Shown here piece after piece: positions 17,497 through 26,301 of a stretch of 64,000 nt of DNA. Below the pieces are notes generated by a model. That model was not told the DNA's origin. It searched no databases and was given only the letters and a program-made list of their open reading frames with translations. Origin of the DNA: Chloroflexota bacterium. GTDB lineage: Bacteria > Chloroflexota > Dehalococcoidia > Lucifugimonadales > UBA3495. The stretch is taken from contig VXTR01000063.1 in assembly GCA_009837355.1 (NCBI GenBank), positions 1 to 64,000 of the forward strand, read 5' to 3'. Within the stretch, counting starts at the first letter, position 1. Each line of letters begins with the position of its first letter. A program made the translations under genes and the position numbers.

Positions 17497-18255
17497 ATGG
17501 CACGTTTGGAAGGCAAAGTGGCGTTAATCAGTGGCGGAGCGCGGGGGATGGGCGCATCCGAAGCGCGGCTGTTTGCTGCGGAGGGGGCCGCCGTGGTGAT
17601 TGGCGACATACTGGACACTGAGGGTGAAGCAGTGGCCGCGGCGATAAGGGCAGACGGCGGGCAGTGCCACTACTGCCGGCTGGACGTTACGCTGGAATCG
17701 GATTGGCAGGCGGCGGTATCGCAGACGGCGTCGCGGTTCGGGAAGTTGGACGTGTTGGTGAACAACGCCGGCATTGGCAGCAGTTCGTTCAAAATCCACG
17801 AAGAGCCCGTTGACCTCTGGGAGCGCACCATTGACGTGAACCTGAAAGGCGTGTTCCTGGGAACCCGCACGGCGATACCCGTCATGCAAGCGGCCGGCGG
17901 CGGCTCCATCATCAACATTTCGTCCCAGTTGGGGATCGTGGCGGCAGAGTACAGTGGAGCAGCCTACCAGACGGCCAAAGGCGGCGTGCGCATTTTCACT
18001 AAATCCGCCGCTTTGCAATACGCCTCCGACGGCATCCGGGTGAACTCGGTGCATCCGGGGCCGATAGTTACCGACATGACGCGGGCCCGGCGCGGCGATC
18101 CGGACCGCCTGGCCATGATGCTGTCGCGCATTCCCATGGGCCGTTATGGTGAGCCGGAAGAAGTGGCCAACGCCGTGCTTTACCTGGCCTCCAATGAGTC
18201 ATCCTTCGTAACCGGCAGCGAGGTGGTGGTGGACGGCGGCTGGACGGCGCAGTAG
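17497..18255 (+). CDS. Short-chain dehydrogenase/reductase (SDR)
   Basis: A classical SDR of 252 residues: cofactor motif SGGARGMG (residues 12-19), NNAG (89-92), catalytic Ser near 142, Tyr157 and Lys161 (YQTAK), and the C-terminal SSFVTGSEVVVDGGW. It oxidises or reduces alcohols/ketones with NAD(P). The ATG at 17497 is preceded by GGAGAGG and gives the normal MARLEGKVALISGG start. It is a close paralogue of the SDR at 49775. Substrate is unknown, and annotations such as 3-oxoacyl-ACP reductase would be guesses. It follows the phosphatase gene by 20 bases. Confidence 0.9.
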   Translation: MARLEGKVALISGGARGMGASEARLFAAEGAAVVIGDILDTEGEAVAAAIRADGGQCHYCRLDVTLESDWQAAVSQTASRFGKLDVLVNNAGIGSSSFKIHEEPVDLWERTIDVNLKGVFLGTRTAIPVMQAAGGGSIINISSQLGIVAAEYSGAAYQTAKGGVRIFTKSAALQYASDGIRVNSVHPGPIVTDMTRARRGDPDRLAMMLSRIPMGRYGEPEEVANAVLYLASNESSFVTGSEVVVDGGWTAQ

Positions 18256-18259
18256 CCAG

Positions 18260-19177
18260 TCAGGGCTTGGCTACGCGGGCAAAACGCTCCAATTGGGCGA
18301 TGAACTGCTCCGCGTTTTCGGCGCGGGGTTCTACCACCAGGTAGGTGATGCCAGCGCTGGCGTAGGCCGTCAAGTCAGCGGCGATTTGGTCGGGCGAGCC
18401 GCGCAGCGGAGTTCGAGCGTCGCCGGTAAATGGAGCATCGATAACGTCCAGGCCGGCGCGCAGGGAGATTGCATAACCGCCCATCGGCAAGCCGGCGTTG
18501 GCGCGCAATTCCGCGATGCGAGCGGCGACGCGGGCAACGTCGGCAGGGGACTGGCGGACGCCGTGCCAGCCATCGCCCAGGGCCGCGGCGCGGCGCAGGG
18601 CCGGCGGGCTGATGCCGCCGGTCCAAATGGGCGGGTGCGGCTTCTGCATCGGACGAGGCGATATCGACACGCCAGAAACGTCGTAGTGGAGGCCAGACAG
18701 CGTAGGAGCGGCTTGGCTCCAGAAAGCGCGCAGAATGGCAATATGCTCGTCGGTTACGCCGCCGCGCGCGTCAAAATCGGCGTCCAGGGCGGCGAACTCC
18801 TCGGCCATCCAGCCGACGCCGGCGCCGACGATTAGCCGGCCGTTGGATATGACGTCCAGCGTGGCGAGCATCTTGGCGTTGAGCACGGGATGGCGATAGG
18901 GCAGCACCAGGACGCTGAAGCCCAGGTGGACGCGCTGCGTAACCGCCGCCAGGTAGGACAGGGCGGTTATCGGTTCCAGGATCAGGTCGTCGGCAGCCAG
19001 GGGAAACCGGCCGTCGCTGCGGTAGGGATAGGCTGAGCGCAGGTCGGTTGGAATGGCGATGTGGTCGCTGAGGAAAATGCCGCGGTAGCCCAGGGCTTCG
19101 GAGCGCTGGGCCAGACTTGCCAGGGTTTCGATTTGGGCCAGGGGGCCGACGTTGGGGAGGATTACTCCGTACTGCAT
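18260..19177 (-). CDS. LLM-class (luciferase-like, probably F420-dependent) oxidoreductase
   Basis: A 305-residue TIM-barrel flavin/F420 enzyme: ILPNVGPLAQ start, LGYRGIFLSDHIAIP, LGFSVLVLPYRHPVL, the hallmark ISNGRLIVGAGVGWMAEEF, and the C-terminal GSPDQIAADL. Such proteins oxidise or reduce small organic substrates using F420 or FMN. The chosen ATG has AAAGGTG upstream. A longer open frame lacks family similarity and runs into the promoter region of the divergent ferritin-like gene. It converges with the SDR gene. Confidence 0.88.
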   Translation of the reverse strand: MQYGVILPNVGPLAQIETLASLAQRSEALGYRGIFLSDHIAIPTDLRSAYPYRSDGRFPLAADDLILEPITALSYLAAVTQRVHLGFSVLVLPYRHPVLNAKMLATLDVISNGRLIVGAGVGWMAEEFAALDADFDARGGVTDEHIAILRAFWSQAAPTLSGLHYDVSGVSISPRPMQKPHPPIWTGGISPPALRRAAALGDGWHGVRQSPADVARVAARIAELRANAGLPMGGYAISLRAGLDVIDAPFTGDARTPLRGSPDQIAADLTAYASAGITYLVVEPRAENAEQFIAQLERFARVAKP

Positions 19178-19204
19178 AGATGCACCTTTGCGCTGCGGTC
19201 GTGC

Positions 19205-19234
19205 TTGACGGTAGGCGCGGTAATCGGGTAGATT
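19205..19234 (+). promoter_or_regulatory. Sigma-70-type promoter for the ferritin-like gene
   Basis: TTGACG (-35) and TAGATT (-10) are separated by 18 bases and lie about 43 bases before the ATG of the diiron protein, in the gap between two divergent genes. Confidence 0.45.
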
Positions 19235-19276
19235 GGGGCTATTATTGCACTGATCCGGGCCAGGGAGGAACGACCG

Positions 19277-20374
19277 ATGACGATAATGCAGGACCGACCG
19301 CCTGCCGCAATGGAAGAGGCGGTTCAAAACGGGTTCAACCTGTCGTGGCTGCAGCAATTGAAGCAGCAAATTCCCGGCGCCGCCGAGGAATTGGCGAACG
19401 ATCCGACGCTAGCAGAGCACACGCCGGAATTGATGGACGAATCTCCCAACCAGACCCAGCGCACGCGGGGCGCGTTGCCGCGCCAGGGCGTGCCGCAATA
19501 CTCCGCTTACACCTTCCGGGACAAGAGCGAAGTTTGGGGCTACAACCTGACCAAGCTGTACCAAGAGGCGGTGTCGCGGCAGTGGTCATCGGCGACGGAT
19601 ATTCCGTGGGAAACGCTGAGGCCCTTACCCGACGACGTTGAGGCCGCACAATGCCAGTTGGCGACGTTCTTCGCCCAGGTTGAGTTCGTAGCGGCCGACG
19701 TGCCGGGCCGGTTCATCGCGCAGATGTCGCCGGACTATCACGAAGTGCGGATGTTCCTGTTGACCCAGGTGATGGACGAGTCCAGGCACATGGAAGTCTT
19801 CCGCAAGCGCGCTCTGGCCAACGGCGGCGGCCTGATGCGGATGATCGACTCGGTGAGCGACGTTACCGGCGGCAGCACCGACAACGCCCGGGAGTTCACC
19901 GAGATGTCCAGCCGGCTGCACATCGTTGGCGAGGGCAACGTGCTAACCCTGTTCCGGCTGGGCGAGCTGATGGCCTACAATGACGCTGAGAAAGCCATCT
20001 ACCGCAGGGCGGCGCAGGACGAAGCCCGCCACGTGGCTTTTGGCGTGCTCCACGCCCGCTACATGAACGAATGCACTCCGGAACGGCGGGAGGAAATCCA
20101 CGCCTACCTGGACGAAGCCGAAGATCGCCAGGCCACCGGCAACGGAGGGGAGAACCCGGCGGCCCGCAGCGCCAACCTGACGGCGGAATCGCTGGCTATC
20201 CTGCTGGGCGGCGGCGCGAAGAAGGCTGACGAAGGGCAGAAAATCCTGGCGGCCATCCGACAGCGACAGGTCAAGGAATACTTCCAGCGGCTGAAGTCCT
20301 GTGGGTTCGACGACCGCATCGAGAACGGGCGAGTGAATCCGGCGCTGCTGGAGGCTTACAAGGCGGCAGCGTAA
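19277..20374 (+). CDS. Ferritin-like diiron protein (R2/AurF-like)
   Basis: A 365-residue helical protein with a full carboxylate-bridged diiron site: E136 in FFAQVEF, E168/H171 in DESRH, E219 in VGEGN and E249/H252 in DEARH. The two ExxH pairs and paired single Glu residues match ferritin-like oxygenases and oxidases (ribonucleotide reductase R2, AurF, aromatic monooxygenase types). Length suits an R2-like enzyme rather than a storage ferritin. GGAGG stands eight bases before the ATG. The next gene is a paralogue lacking the metal ligands, so a catalytic/non-catalytic pair is a reasonable guess. Substrate is unknown. Confidence 0.82.
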   Translation: MTIMQDRPPAAMEEAVQNGFNLSWLQQLKQQIPGAAEELANDPTLAEHTPELMDESPNQTQRTRGALPRQGVPQYSAYTFRDKSEVWGYNLTKLYQEAVSRQWSSATDIPWETLRPLPDDVEAAQCQLATFFAQVEFVAADVPGRFIAQMSPDYHEVRMFLLTQVMDESRHMEVFRKRALANGGGLMRMIDSVSDVTGGSTDNAREFTEMSSRLHIVGEGNVLTLFRLGELMAYNDAEKAIYRRAAQDEARHVAFGVLHARYMNECTPERREEIHAYLDEAEDRQATGNGGENPAARSANLTAESLAILLGGGAKKADEGQKILAAIRQRQVKEYFQRLKSCGFDDRIENGRVNPALLEAYKAAA

Positions 20375-20486
20375 CGTCCGCGCCACCGAACGTGTCCGTA
20401 TCCGATTCCGTTCGGAAACCAACCTTTGCGCTGACGACGGCCCGCCGCATTGATACGACGGGCCGTTCCTCTTCCGGTGAGGCATT

Positions 20487-21716
20487 ATGACCACTAATAA
20501 CGACTCGCATAACGGCAGCAGTGGAACCGGTCCCAACCCCGAGATTACCACGGACGACAGCGACCCGACCGGTCGCTACCGTTCCTCGGCAGCGGGGCAG
20601 GTGCAACAGAATGTGGCGGATGCGGACGGCGACGTTTCACCTCCCGGAACTGAAGCTCCAGCGGACGCCGGGCCGTCGACAGAGGCCGAGGCTAAACCTG
20701 CGCCAACGGAGCGGTTCCAGTGGATGAAGGACACCCGCCAGTGGGGCGTGCGGGCGCCACTGACGCAGCACGGACTCACGGTAGAGTCCATCGCCATCGG
20801 GGTGTACGGCGAGATTCCCGACGAGAGCCGGGAAATGACTCGAATGCCCCGGGGTTCCGTTGCCACGCCGGGAATGCCGCGCCTGGACAACTATTCGGTG
20901 AACCGCAAGGACGAACTGTGGTCGGACAACGCCGCAACCCTGTACGAAGAAGCTATCCAGCGGCGCTGGAATGCCATGCAGGATATTGACTGGGACAGCC
21001 TACCCGAACATCCCCAGGACTTTGAACTGGCCTGGTGCCAGCTGTGTACCGAGCTGGGCCAGCACGCCACCGCCGAGATCGACACCATCGGGCAGTGGCT
21101 GCACCGGATGAACTACGCCTACATTGAACCCAAGATGTTCCTGGCAACGCAGGAGTTTGACTCGGCGCGGCATTTTGAAGCGATGCGCCACCGCGCTCTA
21201 TGCAACGGCGGGGCGTTGGGGCTGGAATCGCCTGGGATGATGAACCGGCGCATGGTGGAAACCCGGGCCGGCTGGCCGGAAGTGGCCGTATCGATGTACA
21301 TCGCGCGGGGCACGATGACGCTGCTGCTGTACCGCTTTGGCGCGCACTTTGCGTCCAACCCGGTTGACCGCAGGATTTTCAGCCTGTGCCTGCAGGACAA
21401 GGCGCGGCACATGGCTTACGGAATGGGGATGCTGAAGCTTACCGTGGCCGTGAAGGGCGTTGACTTCGGCGTGTCCCTGCGGCGAATACTCGGCTCTATT
21501 GAAAAGGACATGGCGGGAGAGCTGCGGGACACGGTGCTGTGGGAAGCGATGGCAATTATCTCTGGCGGTTCGGTGAGCGGCATGGCCGAGGGTATGGCAG
21601 CGGTGAGCCGGTTGCGGTCGGACTACGTGCGACAGTACGCGGCCCGGCTGCGCTGCGTCGGAATTGACAAGCAGGAACCTGCCCTGCATCCCGACCTGGC
21701 GGCAGTGTTGCAGTGA
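20487..21716 (+). CDS. Ferritin-like paralogue without metal ligands
   Basis: This 409-residue protein aligns with the preceding diiron protein from about residue 130. Shared blocks are DELWSDNAATLYEEAIQRRW and CQL, plus the segments around both former ExxH sites. The metal carboxylates are replaced: A194 for E136, S226 for E168 (DSARH), R274 for E219, and K305 for E249 (QDKARH). Both His (229, 308) remain. The first 75 residues are acidic, Pro/Ser-rich and probably disordered. It likely cannot hold a diiron centre, unless E189 or E197 substitutes at one position. A partner or scaffold role beside the active paralogue is inferred. It follows that gene by about 110 bases. Confidence 0.78.
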   Translation: MTTNNDSHNGSSGTGPNPEITTDDSDPTGRYRSSAAGQVQQNVADADGDVSPPGTEAPADAGPSTEAEAKPAPTERFQWMKDTRQWGVRAPLTQHGLTVESIAIGVYGEIPDESREMTRMPRGSVATPGMPRLDNYSVNRKDELWSDNAATLYEEAIQRRWNAMQDIDWDSLPEHPQDFELAWCQLCTELGQHATAEIDTIGQWLHRMNYAYIEPKMFLATQEFDSARHFEAMRHRALCNGGALGLESPGMMNRRMVETRAGWPEVAVSMYIARGTMTLLLYRFGAHFASNPVDRRIFSLCLQDKARHMAYGMGMLKLTVAVKGVDFGVSLRRILGSIEKDMAGELRDTVLWEAMAIISGGSVSGMAEGMAAVSRLRSDYVRQYAARLRCVGIDKQEPALHPDLAAVLQ

Positions 21717-21720
21717 TTCG

Positions 21721-22416
21721 TTGCTGATTTCCTCCGTCAGCCTGCTCCCCGATGACGTTGCCGCTTTCATCAGGCTGGCGGTGCTGTGCATCCTTGCCGC
21801 CGCCGCTGCCACCTGGGTCAACGGGTGGTTCCAGGCAGTAGCCGCTACGGTGTTCGGCGACCCGGCGCCGCGCGCGCAGGGCAGGCTGCTGGGCAGCCCC
21901 TGGCGACATCTGGACCCGGTGGGCCTGGCGCTGGCGGCGGTATCGGGCCTGGGCTGGGGCAGGCCGCTGCCGGGGGAACCGGGACGGCAGGGACGGTGGC
22001 CGTCGATAGCCATTGCAGCGGCCGGGCCGCTGGGGAATCTCAGCGTAGCCTTCCTGCTGGCGGCGCCGGTCAAGGCCGGTTGGCTGGCGTGGGCGATACC
22101 GTCGCCGGACAGCCTGACGCTGGTGATGACTGGGGGATTGAGGTCGGGAATCTCGGATATAGTCGGGTTGCTGATTATCTGCAACCTGTTGCAGGCCGTA
22201 TTCCAATTGCTGCCGCTGTCGCCGCTGGCCGGGTATAGAGCGTTGGCCGTGCTGCTGCCGGCGGGAGCGGCGGAAACGCACCGTCGTTTTCAGCGATTCG
22301 CGCCGATCCTGTTGGTAGCGCTGATTGCGTCCGACTACGTGCTGCGGCCGGGGATACTGTGGGCTACGGTGTTGCCGGTGGCGCAGGGGTTGGCGGGCCT
22401 GGCTACCGGGTTCTGA
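21721..22416 (+). CDS. Site-2-protease-like (M50) membrane protein lacking catalytic residues
   Basis: About 231 residues with five to six hydrophobic segments. It keeps the M50B frame: the FGDPAPRAQGR segment after helix one, SPWRHLDPVG, GLGWGRPLP, AGPLGNL and FQLLPLSPLAGYRAL. However, the HExxH zinc motif is NGWFQ (residues 34-38), and the third ligand Asp of PxDG is Ala170. It should therefore be proteolytically inactive, like iRhom-type pseudoproteases. The start is uncertain. A TTG four bases after the ferritin-like paralogue's stop was chosen; an earlier TTG at 21664 would overlap that gene. Confidence 0.65.
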   Translation: MLISSVSLLPDDVAAFIRLAVLCILAAAAATWVNGWFQAVAATVFGDPAPRAQGRLLGSPWRHLDPVGLALAAVSGLGWGRPLPGEPGRQGRWPSIAIAAAGPLGNLSVAFLLAAPVKAGWLAWAIPSPDSLTLVMTGGLRSGISDIVGLLIICNLLQAVFQLLPLSPLAGYRALAVLLPAGAAETHRRFQRFAPILLVALIASDYVLRPGILWATVLPVAQGLAGLATGF

Positions 22417-22421
22417 ATCCC

Positions 22422-23261
22422 TCAGGAGGTGGGCCCGAAACGCTCGGTGCGGATGACGGTTTCGGGAACGCCGACGGCCAGGAGCGCGTCGGCAGCGGTT
22501 TCGACAAAGCCAGTGGGGCCGCAAACGTAGCAAAGGGGCGACCCGCCGCCGTCGTTCATCGCGCCCAACTCGGCGATGCACTCTTCCAACATTGCCGAGT
22601 CAACGCGGCGGGCATAGCCAATCCACCCGGGCGGCTGCCGACGGGTCAACGAACATTGCACCGCCACGCAAAGGCTGCGCCGGCTGATGTCGTCCAGGAA
22701 CTTCCGGTAGATGATGTCCTCCGGCGAGCGCGCCGAGTACAGCAGCAGCGCCGGAACTTCCGGAGCCATGCGCGCCCGGTGCATCAGTATCGACTTCAGC
22801 GGAACGACGCCGGAGCCGCCGGCCACCAGCAATAGCGGGCCGCCCATATCGGGCGTCCAGGTGAAGGGGCCGCCGATGGGGCCACGGACTTCCAGCGTGT
22901 CGCCGGGTTGTACGACTTCGTGGAAGTACGGGGATACCTCACCGTCGGGAATCAGTTCGATGGTGAGGTCGATGCAGTCGGGTGCGTCGGAGGGCGATGA
23001 GGCTACGGAGTAGGAACGCTGGGCCTGGTAGCCGTCAGGAGCGGTGAGGCGGACGTCGTAATGCTGCCCGGCGAGGAAAGAGCGCGGCTCATCGAGTTTG
23101 AGGGTGAAGGTTTTGGCGCGGTACGTCTCGGTGGTTACACGCTCAACGGTGGCGGATTGCCAAGCGGAGGGCGATGACAGCGTGCCCCCGGGATTCCCGC
23201 CGGCGCCGGAGTTACCAGGCTGACGGGACGGCGATGACGGCCCAAGGTCTAGTCGCCCCAA
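22422..23261 (-). CDS. FAD/NAD(P)-binding ferredoxin-reductase-type oxidoreductase
   Basis: About 279 residues. The FAD-binding motif RSYSVASS lies in the N-terminal barrel, the nucleotide-binding GGSGVVPLKSIL follows, and the C-terminal CYVCGPTGFVE is typical of ferredoxin-NADP reductase/oxygenase-reductase modules. No 2Fe-2S domain is attached. The start is probably the TTG overlapping the last codons of the molybdoenzyme gene, since no in-frame ATG or GTG lies between that point and conserved sequence. Pairing with a YedY-like molybdoenzyme is common and suggests it passes electrons to or from that partner. Confidence 0.85.
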   Translation of the reverse strand: MGRLDLGPSSPSRQPGNSGAGGNPGGTLSSPSAWQSATVERVTTETYRAKTFTLKLDEPRSFLAGQHYDVRLTAPDGYQAQRSYSVASSPSDAPDCIDLTIELIPDGEVSPYFHEVVQPGDTLEVRGPIGGPFTWTPDMGGPLLLVAGGSGVVPLKSILMHRARMAPEVPALLLYSARSPEDIIYRKFLDDISRRSLCVAVQCSLTRRQPPGWIGYARRVDSAMLEECIAELGAMNDGGGSPLCYVCGPTGFVETAADALLAVGVPETVIRTERFGPTS

Positions 23262-23854
23262 TAGCGTTGTTCCTTCCAGGGGTCGCCGTACATATGGTAT
23301 CCGTACTGTTCCCAGAAGCCGGGGCGGTCTTCGGGCATAAAGCGGATGCCGCGCAGCCACTTGGCAGATTTCCAGAAGTAGAGATGGGGAACCACCAAGC
23401 GGGCCGGGCCGCCGTGTTCGGGGGCGATAGGCTGACCGTCGAACTCAAAGGCGACCATGCCTCGCCCTTCCAGCACGTCCCAAGTGGGCAAGTTGGTGGT
23501 GTAGCCGCCGTAGGAAAAGGCCATCAGGTAGGGAGCGGGGTCGGTTACACCGGCAGCGGCCAGCAGGTCGTCGATGGTTACGCCCTTCCAGGTGGTGTCC
23601 AGCTTGCTCCACTTGGTCACGCAGTGGATGTCGGTGTGGATTTCGGTTTCGGGCAGGCTGCGGAACTCCGGCCAGTTCCATTCTGCCAAGGGCTGACCGT
23701 CATCGCCGGCGAGGGTGAAGGTCCATTCTTCGAGAGAGATGCGCTGGGTGGGACCGGCGGTTAGAACCGGGAAGCCACGCTCCAGGTACTGGCCGGGCGG
23801 AATGGGGCGGGGCGGTGTTTCCCGGCGACGTCCGAAAAATCCTCGGGTTACCAT
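23249..23854 (-). CDS. Sulfite-oxidase-fold (YedY/MsrP-like) molybdopterin enzyme
   Basis: A 201-residue protein containing only the sulfite-oxidase-type molybdopterin domain. The Mo-ligating Cys78 lies in IHCVTKWS, followed by TWKGVTIDDLL, FSYGGYTTNLP and the C-terminal HLYFWKSAKWLRGI. There is no Tat twin-arginine signal, so the protein is probably cytoplasmic, unlike E. coli MsrP. The run of Arg near the N-terminus (GRRRE) is not followed by a hydrophobic stretch. It overlaps the flavin reductase gene by 13 bases. Physiological substrate is unknown; candidates are sulfite, sulfoxides or N-oxides. Confidence 0.85.
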   Translation of the reverse strand: MVTRGFFGRRRETPPRPIPPGQYLERGFPVLTAGPTQRISLEEWTFTLAGDDGQPLAEWNWPEFRSLPETEIHTDIHCVTKWSKLDTTWKGVTIDDLLAAAGVTDPAPYLMAFSYGGYTTNLPTWDVLEGRGMVAFEFDGQPIAPEHGGPARLVVPHLYFWKSAKWLRGIRFMPEDRPGFWEQYGYHMYGDPWKEQRYWGD

Positions 23855-23901
23855 GGGGGAGCAGCTCCTGACATTTTGTTGGTGAAACGGGATGAATGAA
23901 G

Positions 23902-23928
23902 GTTATAGAATCGGCATATTCATGTCAA
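23902..23928 (-). promoter_or_regulatory. Promoter candidate for the YedY-like operon
   Basis: Reading leftward, TTGACA is followed after 15 bases by TATAAC. The spacing is short, but both boxes are good. It lies about 50 bases before the start codon, back to back with the promoter for the MaoC operon. Confidence 0.4.
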
Positions 23929-23955
23929 ACGGACGCCTCCGGCTCAGTTAGCCGT

Positions 23956-23984
23956 TTGTGGAATCCCGCTCGTTTGGCTACAAT
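23956..23984 (+). promoter_or_regulatory. Promoter candidate for the MaoC/CoA-transferase operon
   Basis: TTGTGG and TACAAT are 17 bases apart and end 38 bases before the ATG of the hydratase gene. AAGGAG follows at ribosome-binding distance. Confidence 0.45.
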
Positions 23985-24022
23985 CTTTGTGACAATCAAC
24001 GCCCCCTGAAAGGAGCAGTTTG

Positions 24023-25093
24023 ATGCCCGACAGCCTGATTACCGACGAGATAAAAGCCCTGATCGGGATGGAATCCGAACCGGAACGGAATCGGTTCCCC
24101 ATCAGCGCGGAGATGGCCTACGACGTGGCTGACGCCATCGAGGACTACAATCCGCTGTACGTTGACCCCGACTATGGTGAAAACAGCCGTTTCGGCGGAC
24201 TGCTTTGCCCTCCGCTGGCGGCGTGGAAGGATATTGCGCCGCCGATTGGTTATTTCGGAGCGGGGCAGGAATGGCACTTTGAAGTGCCGCTGCCGTTCAA
24301 CAGTTACGGCCTGAACGGGGGCAGCGACTGGCAGTTCCTGGCGCCGGCGCGGGTGGGCAGTTGGATCAGCCGGCAGTTTCGCATCCTGGACATCTTTGAG
24401 AAGCAGGGACGTTCCGGACCGCTGGTGTTTATCGTGCGCGAGGAAACGCAGAGGGACCAGCATGGTCAGGAACTCAGCCGGGCCCGTCGGGTCAGCATCC
24501 ATCGCGCGCTGCCCGCCGGGGAACAGCCTACCGACGTGGCGCAGGTCGCTGCGGACTTGACCACCGTAGCCGTCGCGCCGCCCAACCCTGAGGTTATTCT
24601 GCCCAAGCCGGAACCGGCGGCTGGCACACAGCGGCGTTTCGAGGACGTGGCCGTGGGCGACGACTTGCCGGCGGTGGTAAAAGGGCCGATGACGACGACG
24701 CACCTGATACGGTGGGCCGCCGCCAACGGCAACTATGCCCGGATTCACTGGGACTTGCCCTTTGCCCAGCTCACACAGGGGCTGCCCAACGTGGTCGTGA
24801 ACGGGTCGCTGAAAAATCAGTACCTGGGGCAATTGCTGCTGGACTTTGCCGGCGAAGAGGGCTGGTTCAAGCGGTTTTACGTGGAGCACCGGGGCATGGA
24901 CTTTCCAGGCGACACGCTCACCGCATCGGGCATAGTTACCAGCAAGCGCGAAGTGGGCGATTACGGGTACGTGGACTGCGCCGTCGCGCTGCGAAACGAC
25001 CGTGGCGATCAGACGGCGTCGGGCACGGCGACGATCGTGCTGCCCAAGCGCGGGCAGGAACTGCCGTTGGCCTGGGAGGCGGAAGCGTGGTAG
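24023..25093 (+). CDS. Double-hotdog MaoC-like hydratase/dehydratase
   Basis: A 356-residue protein of two hotdog halves. The N-terminal FAS1-type dehydratase half is marked by AMAYDVADAIEDYNPLY and GLLCPPLAAW. The C-terminal MaoC half has HLIRWAAANGNYARIHWD, which carries the Asn/His-type catalytic region, and VVNGSLKNQYL. It would hydrate enoyl-CoA esters or dehydrate hydroxyacyl-CoA in the cytoplasm. AAAGGAG before ATG 24023 decides the start. It overlaps the next CoA-transferase gene by seven bases, giving an operon of one hydratase and two CoA-transferases suited to degrading an unusual organic acid. Confidence 0.87.
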   Translation: MPDSLITDEIKALIGMESEPERNRFPISAEMAYDVADAIEDYNPLYVDPDYGENSRFGGLLCPPLAAWKDIAPPIGYFGAGQEWHFEVPLPFNSYGLNGGSDWQFLAPARVGSWISRQFRILDIFEKQGRSGPLVFIVREETQRDQHGQELSRARRVSIHRALPAGEQPTDVAQVAADLTTVAVAPPNPEVILPKPEPAAGTQRRFEDVAVGDDLPAVVKGPMTTTHLIRWAAANGNYARIHWDLPFAQLTQGLPNVVVNGSLKNQYLGQLLLDFAGEEGWFKRFYVEHRGMDFPGDTLTASGIVTSKREVGDYGYVDCAVALRNDRGDQTASGTATIVLPKRGQELPLAWEAEAW

Positions 25094-26301
25094 CGCGGCG
25101 CATTCCGCAGTTGCTGCCGCTCAATGGAGTCAGGGTATTGGAGCTGGGCGGGCACGTGTCCGCCCCCTTCTGCGCCCGGCTGCTGGCGGACTACGGGGCG
25201 GACGTCATCAAGGTGGAGCAGCCGGGGATTGGCGACGAAGCGCGCCGGATGGGGCCGTTCGTGGGTGATGACCCGCATCCGGACAAGAGCATCCCCTTCC
25301 TGTACCTGAACACCAACAAGCGCGGCGTAACGCTGGACCCGGCGACGACGGCCGGCGCTCGACTGCTGGCGGAACTGCTGGGATCCGCCGACGTGGTGGT
25401 GGAGAATTACCCGCCGGGGGAAAAGCCGGCGCCAATGCTGGAGACGGAATACCTGGCCAAGCACTACCCTACGCTCATTGTTGCGTCCATCACTGCCTTC
25501 GGGCAGAGTGGGCCGTATCGAAACTTTGCGGCGACGGACATCGTCACTACCGCGTTCAGCGGGTTGATGTATCACTCGGGCGACTCGGACCGGGAACCGC
25601 TGCGAAACGCGCTGAACCAGTCCTTTTACGTGGCCGGCATCAACGGAGCGGTGGCGACGGCGGCGGCGCTGTTCCGGCGGATGGCCACCGGGCAGGGACA
25701 GACCATCGACGTGTCCACGGTGGAATGCCTGGCGTCCCACTTGGTGCAGGCGGTGCCATACTACAGTTACATGGGCGCCATCAAGGGCCGGCGGCCGGTG
25801 CGCGGGTCGGGATTTGAGGAGCTGATGCCGGCCAGGGACGGTTATGTAATACCGTCGGTGCAGGGTTCACAGCCGTGGAGTACGGTGGCCGAGCTGATTA
25901 GCGAGCCGGGGCTGCACGACGAGCGTTTTGCCTCCGGATCCGGGCGCATTGAGTACGGCGAGGAGATTTACGACTTGCTGATAAAGGGGCTGGCGCAGTG
26001 GGATCGAAAGGCGCTGCACCAGGCATCGGGAGAGCGACGGCTGGTGTTCGGCATGGCGCAGGACGCAGGGGACTTGCACGAGTGCCCGCATCTGCGGGAG
26101 CGGGAGTTTTTCCGGACAGTCAGCCATCCGGTGGCCGGCGAGGTGGATTACCCGGGCATGGGGCCCCGCTTGTCGGGTATGGAGTATGAGGTGACGCGAG
26201 CCGCGCCGCTGCTGGGTGAGCACAACGGCGAAATTTACGGCGACGAGCTGGGCCGTTCCGCCGAAGGGTTGGCGCAACTGCGGGCGCTGGGGGCGATATG
26301 A
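25087..26301 (+). CDS. Family III CoA-transferase (Glu at nucleophile position)
   Basis: A 404-residue protein with the full family layout: GVRVLELGGHVSAPFCARLLADYGADVIKVE, NTNKRGVTLD, TAFGQSGPY and TIDVSTVEC. At the position of the catalytic Asp169 of formyl-CoA transferase it has Glu213, a substitution seen in some relatives such as racemase-type members. The start is GTG inside the end of the hydratase gene. It overlaps the following transferase by four bases (ATGA). Donor and acceptor acids are unknown. It acts in the same pathway as its two operon partners by context only. Confidence 0.88.
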   Translation: MVARRIPQLLPLNGVRVLELGGHVSAPFCARLLADYGADVIKVEQPGIGDEARRMGPFVGDDPHPDKSIPFLYLNTNKRGVTLDPATTAGARLLAELLGSADVVVENYPPGEKPAPMLETEYLAKHYPTLIVASITAFGQSGPYRNFAATDIVTTAFSGLMYHSGDSDREPLRNALNQSFYVAGINGAVATAAALFRRMATGQGQTIDVSTVECLASHLVQAVPYYSYMGAIKGRRPVRGSGFEELMPARDGYVIPSVQGSQPWSTVAELISEPGLHDERFASGSGRIEYGEEIYDLLIKGLAQWDRKALHQASGERRLVFGMAQDAGDLHECPHLREREFFRTVSHPVAGEVDYPGMGPRLSGMEYEVTRAAPLLGEHNGEIYGDELGRSAEGLAQLRALGAI

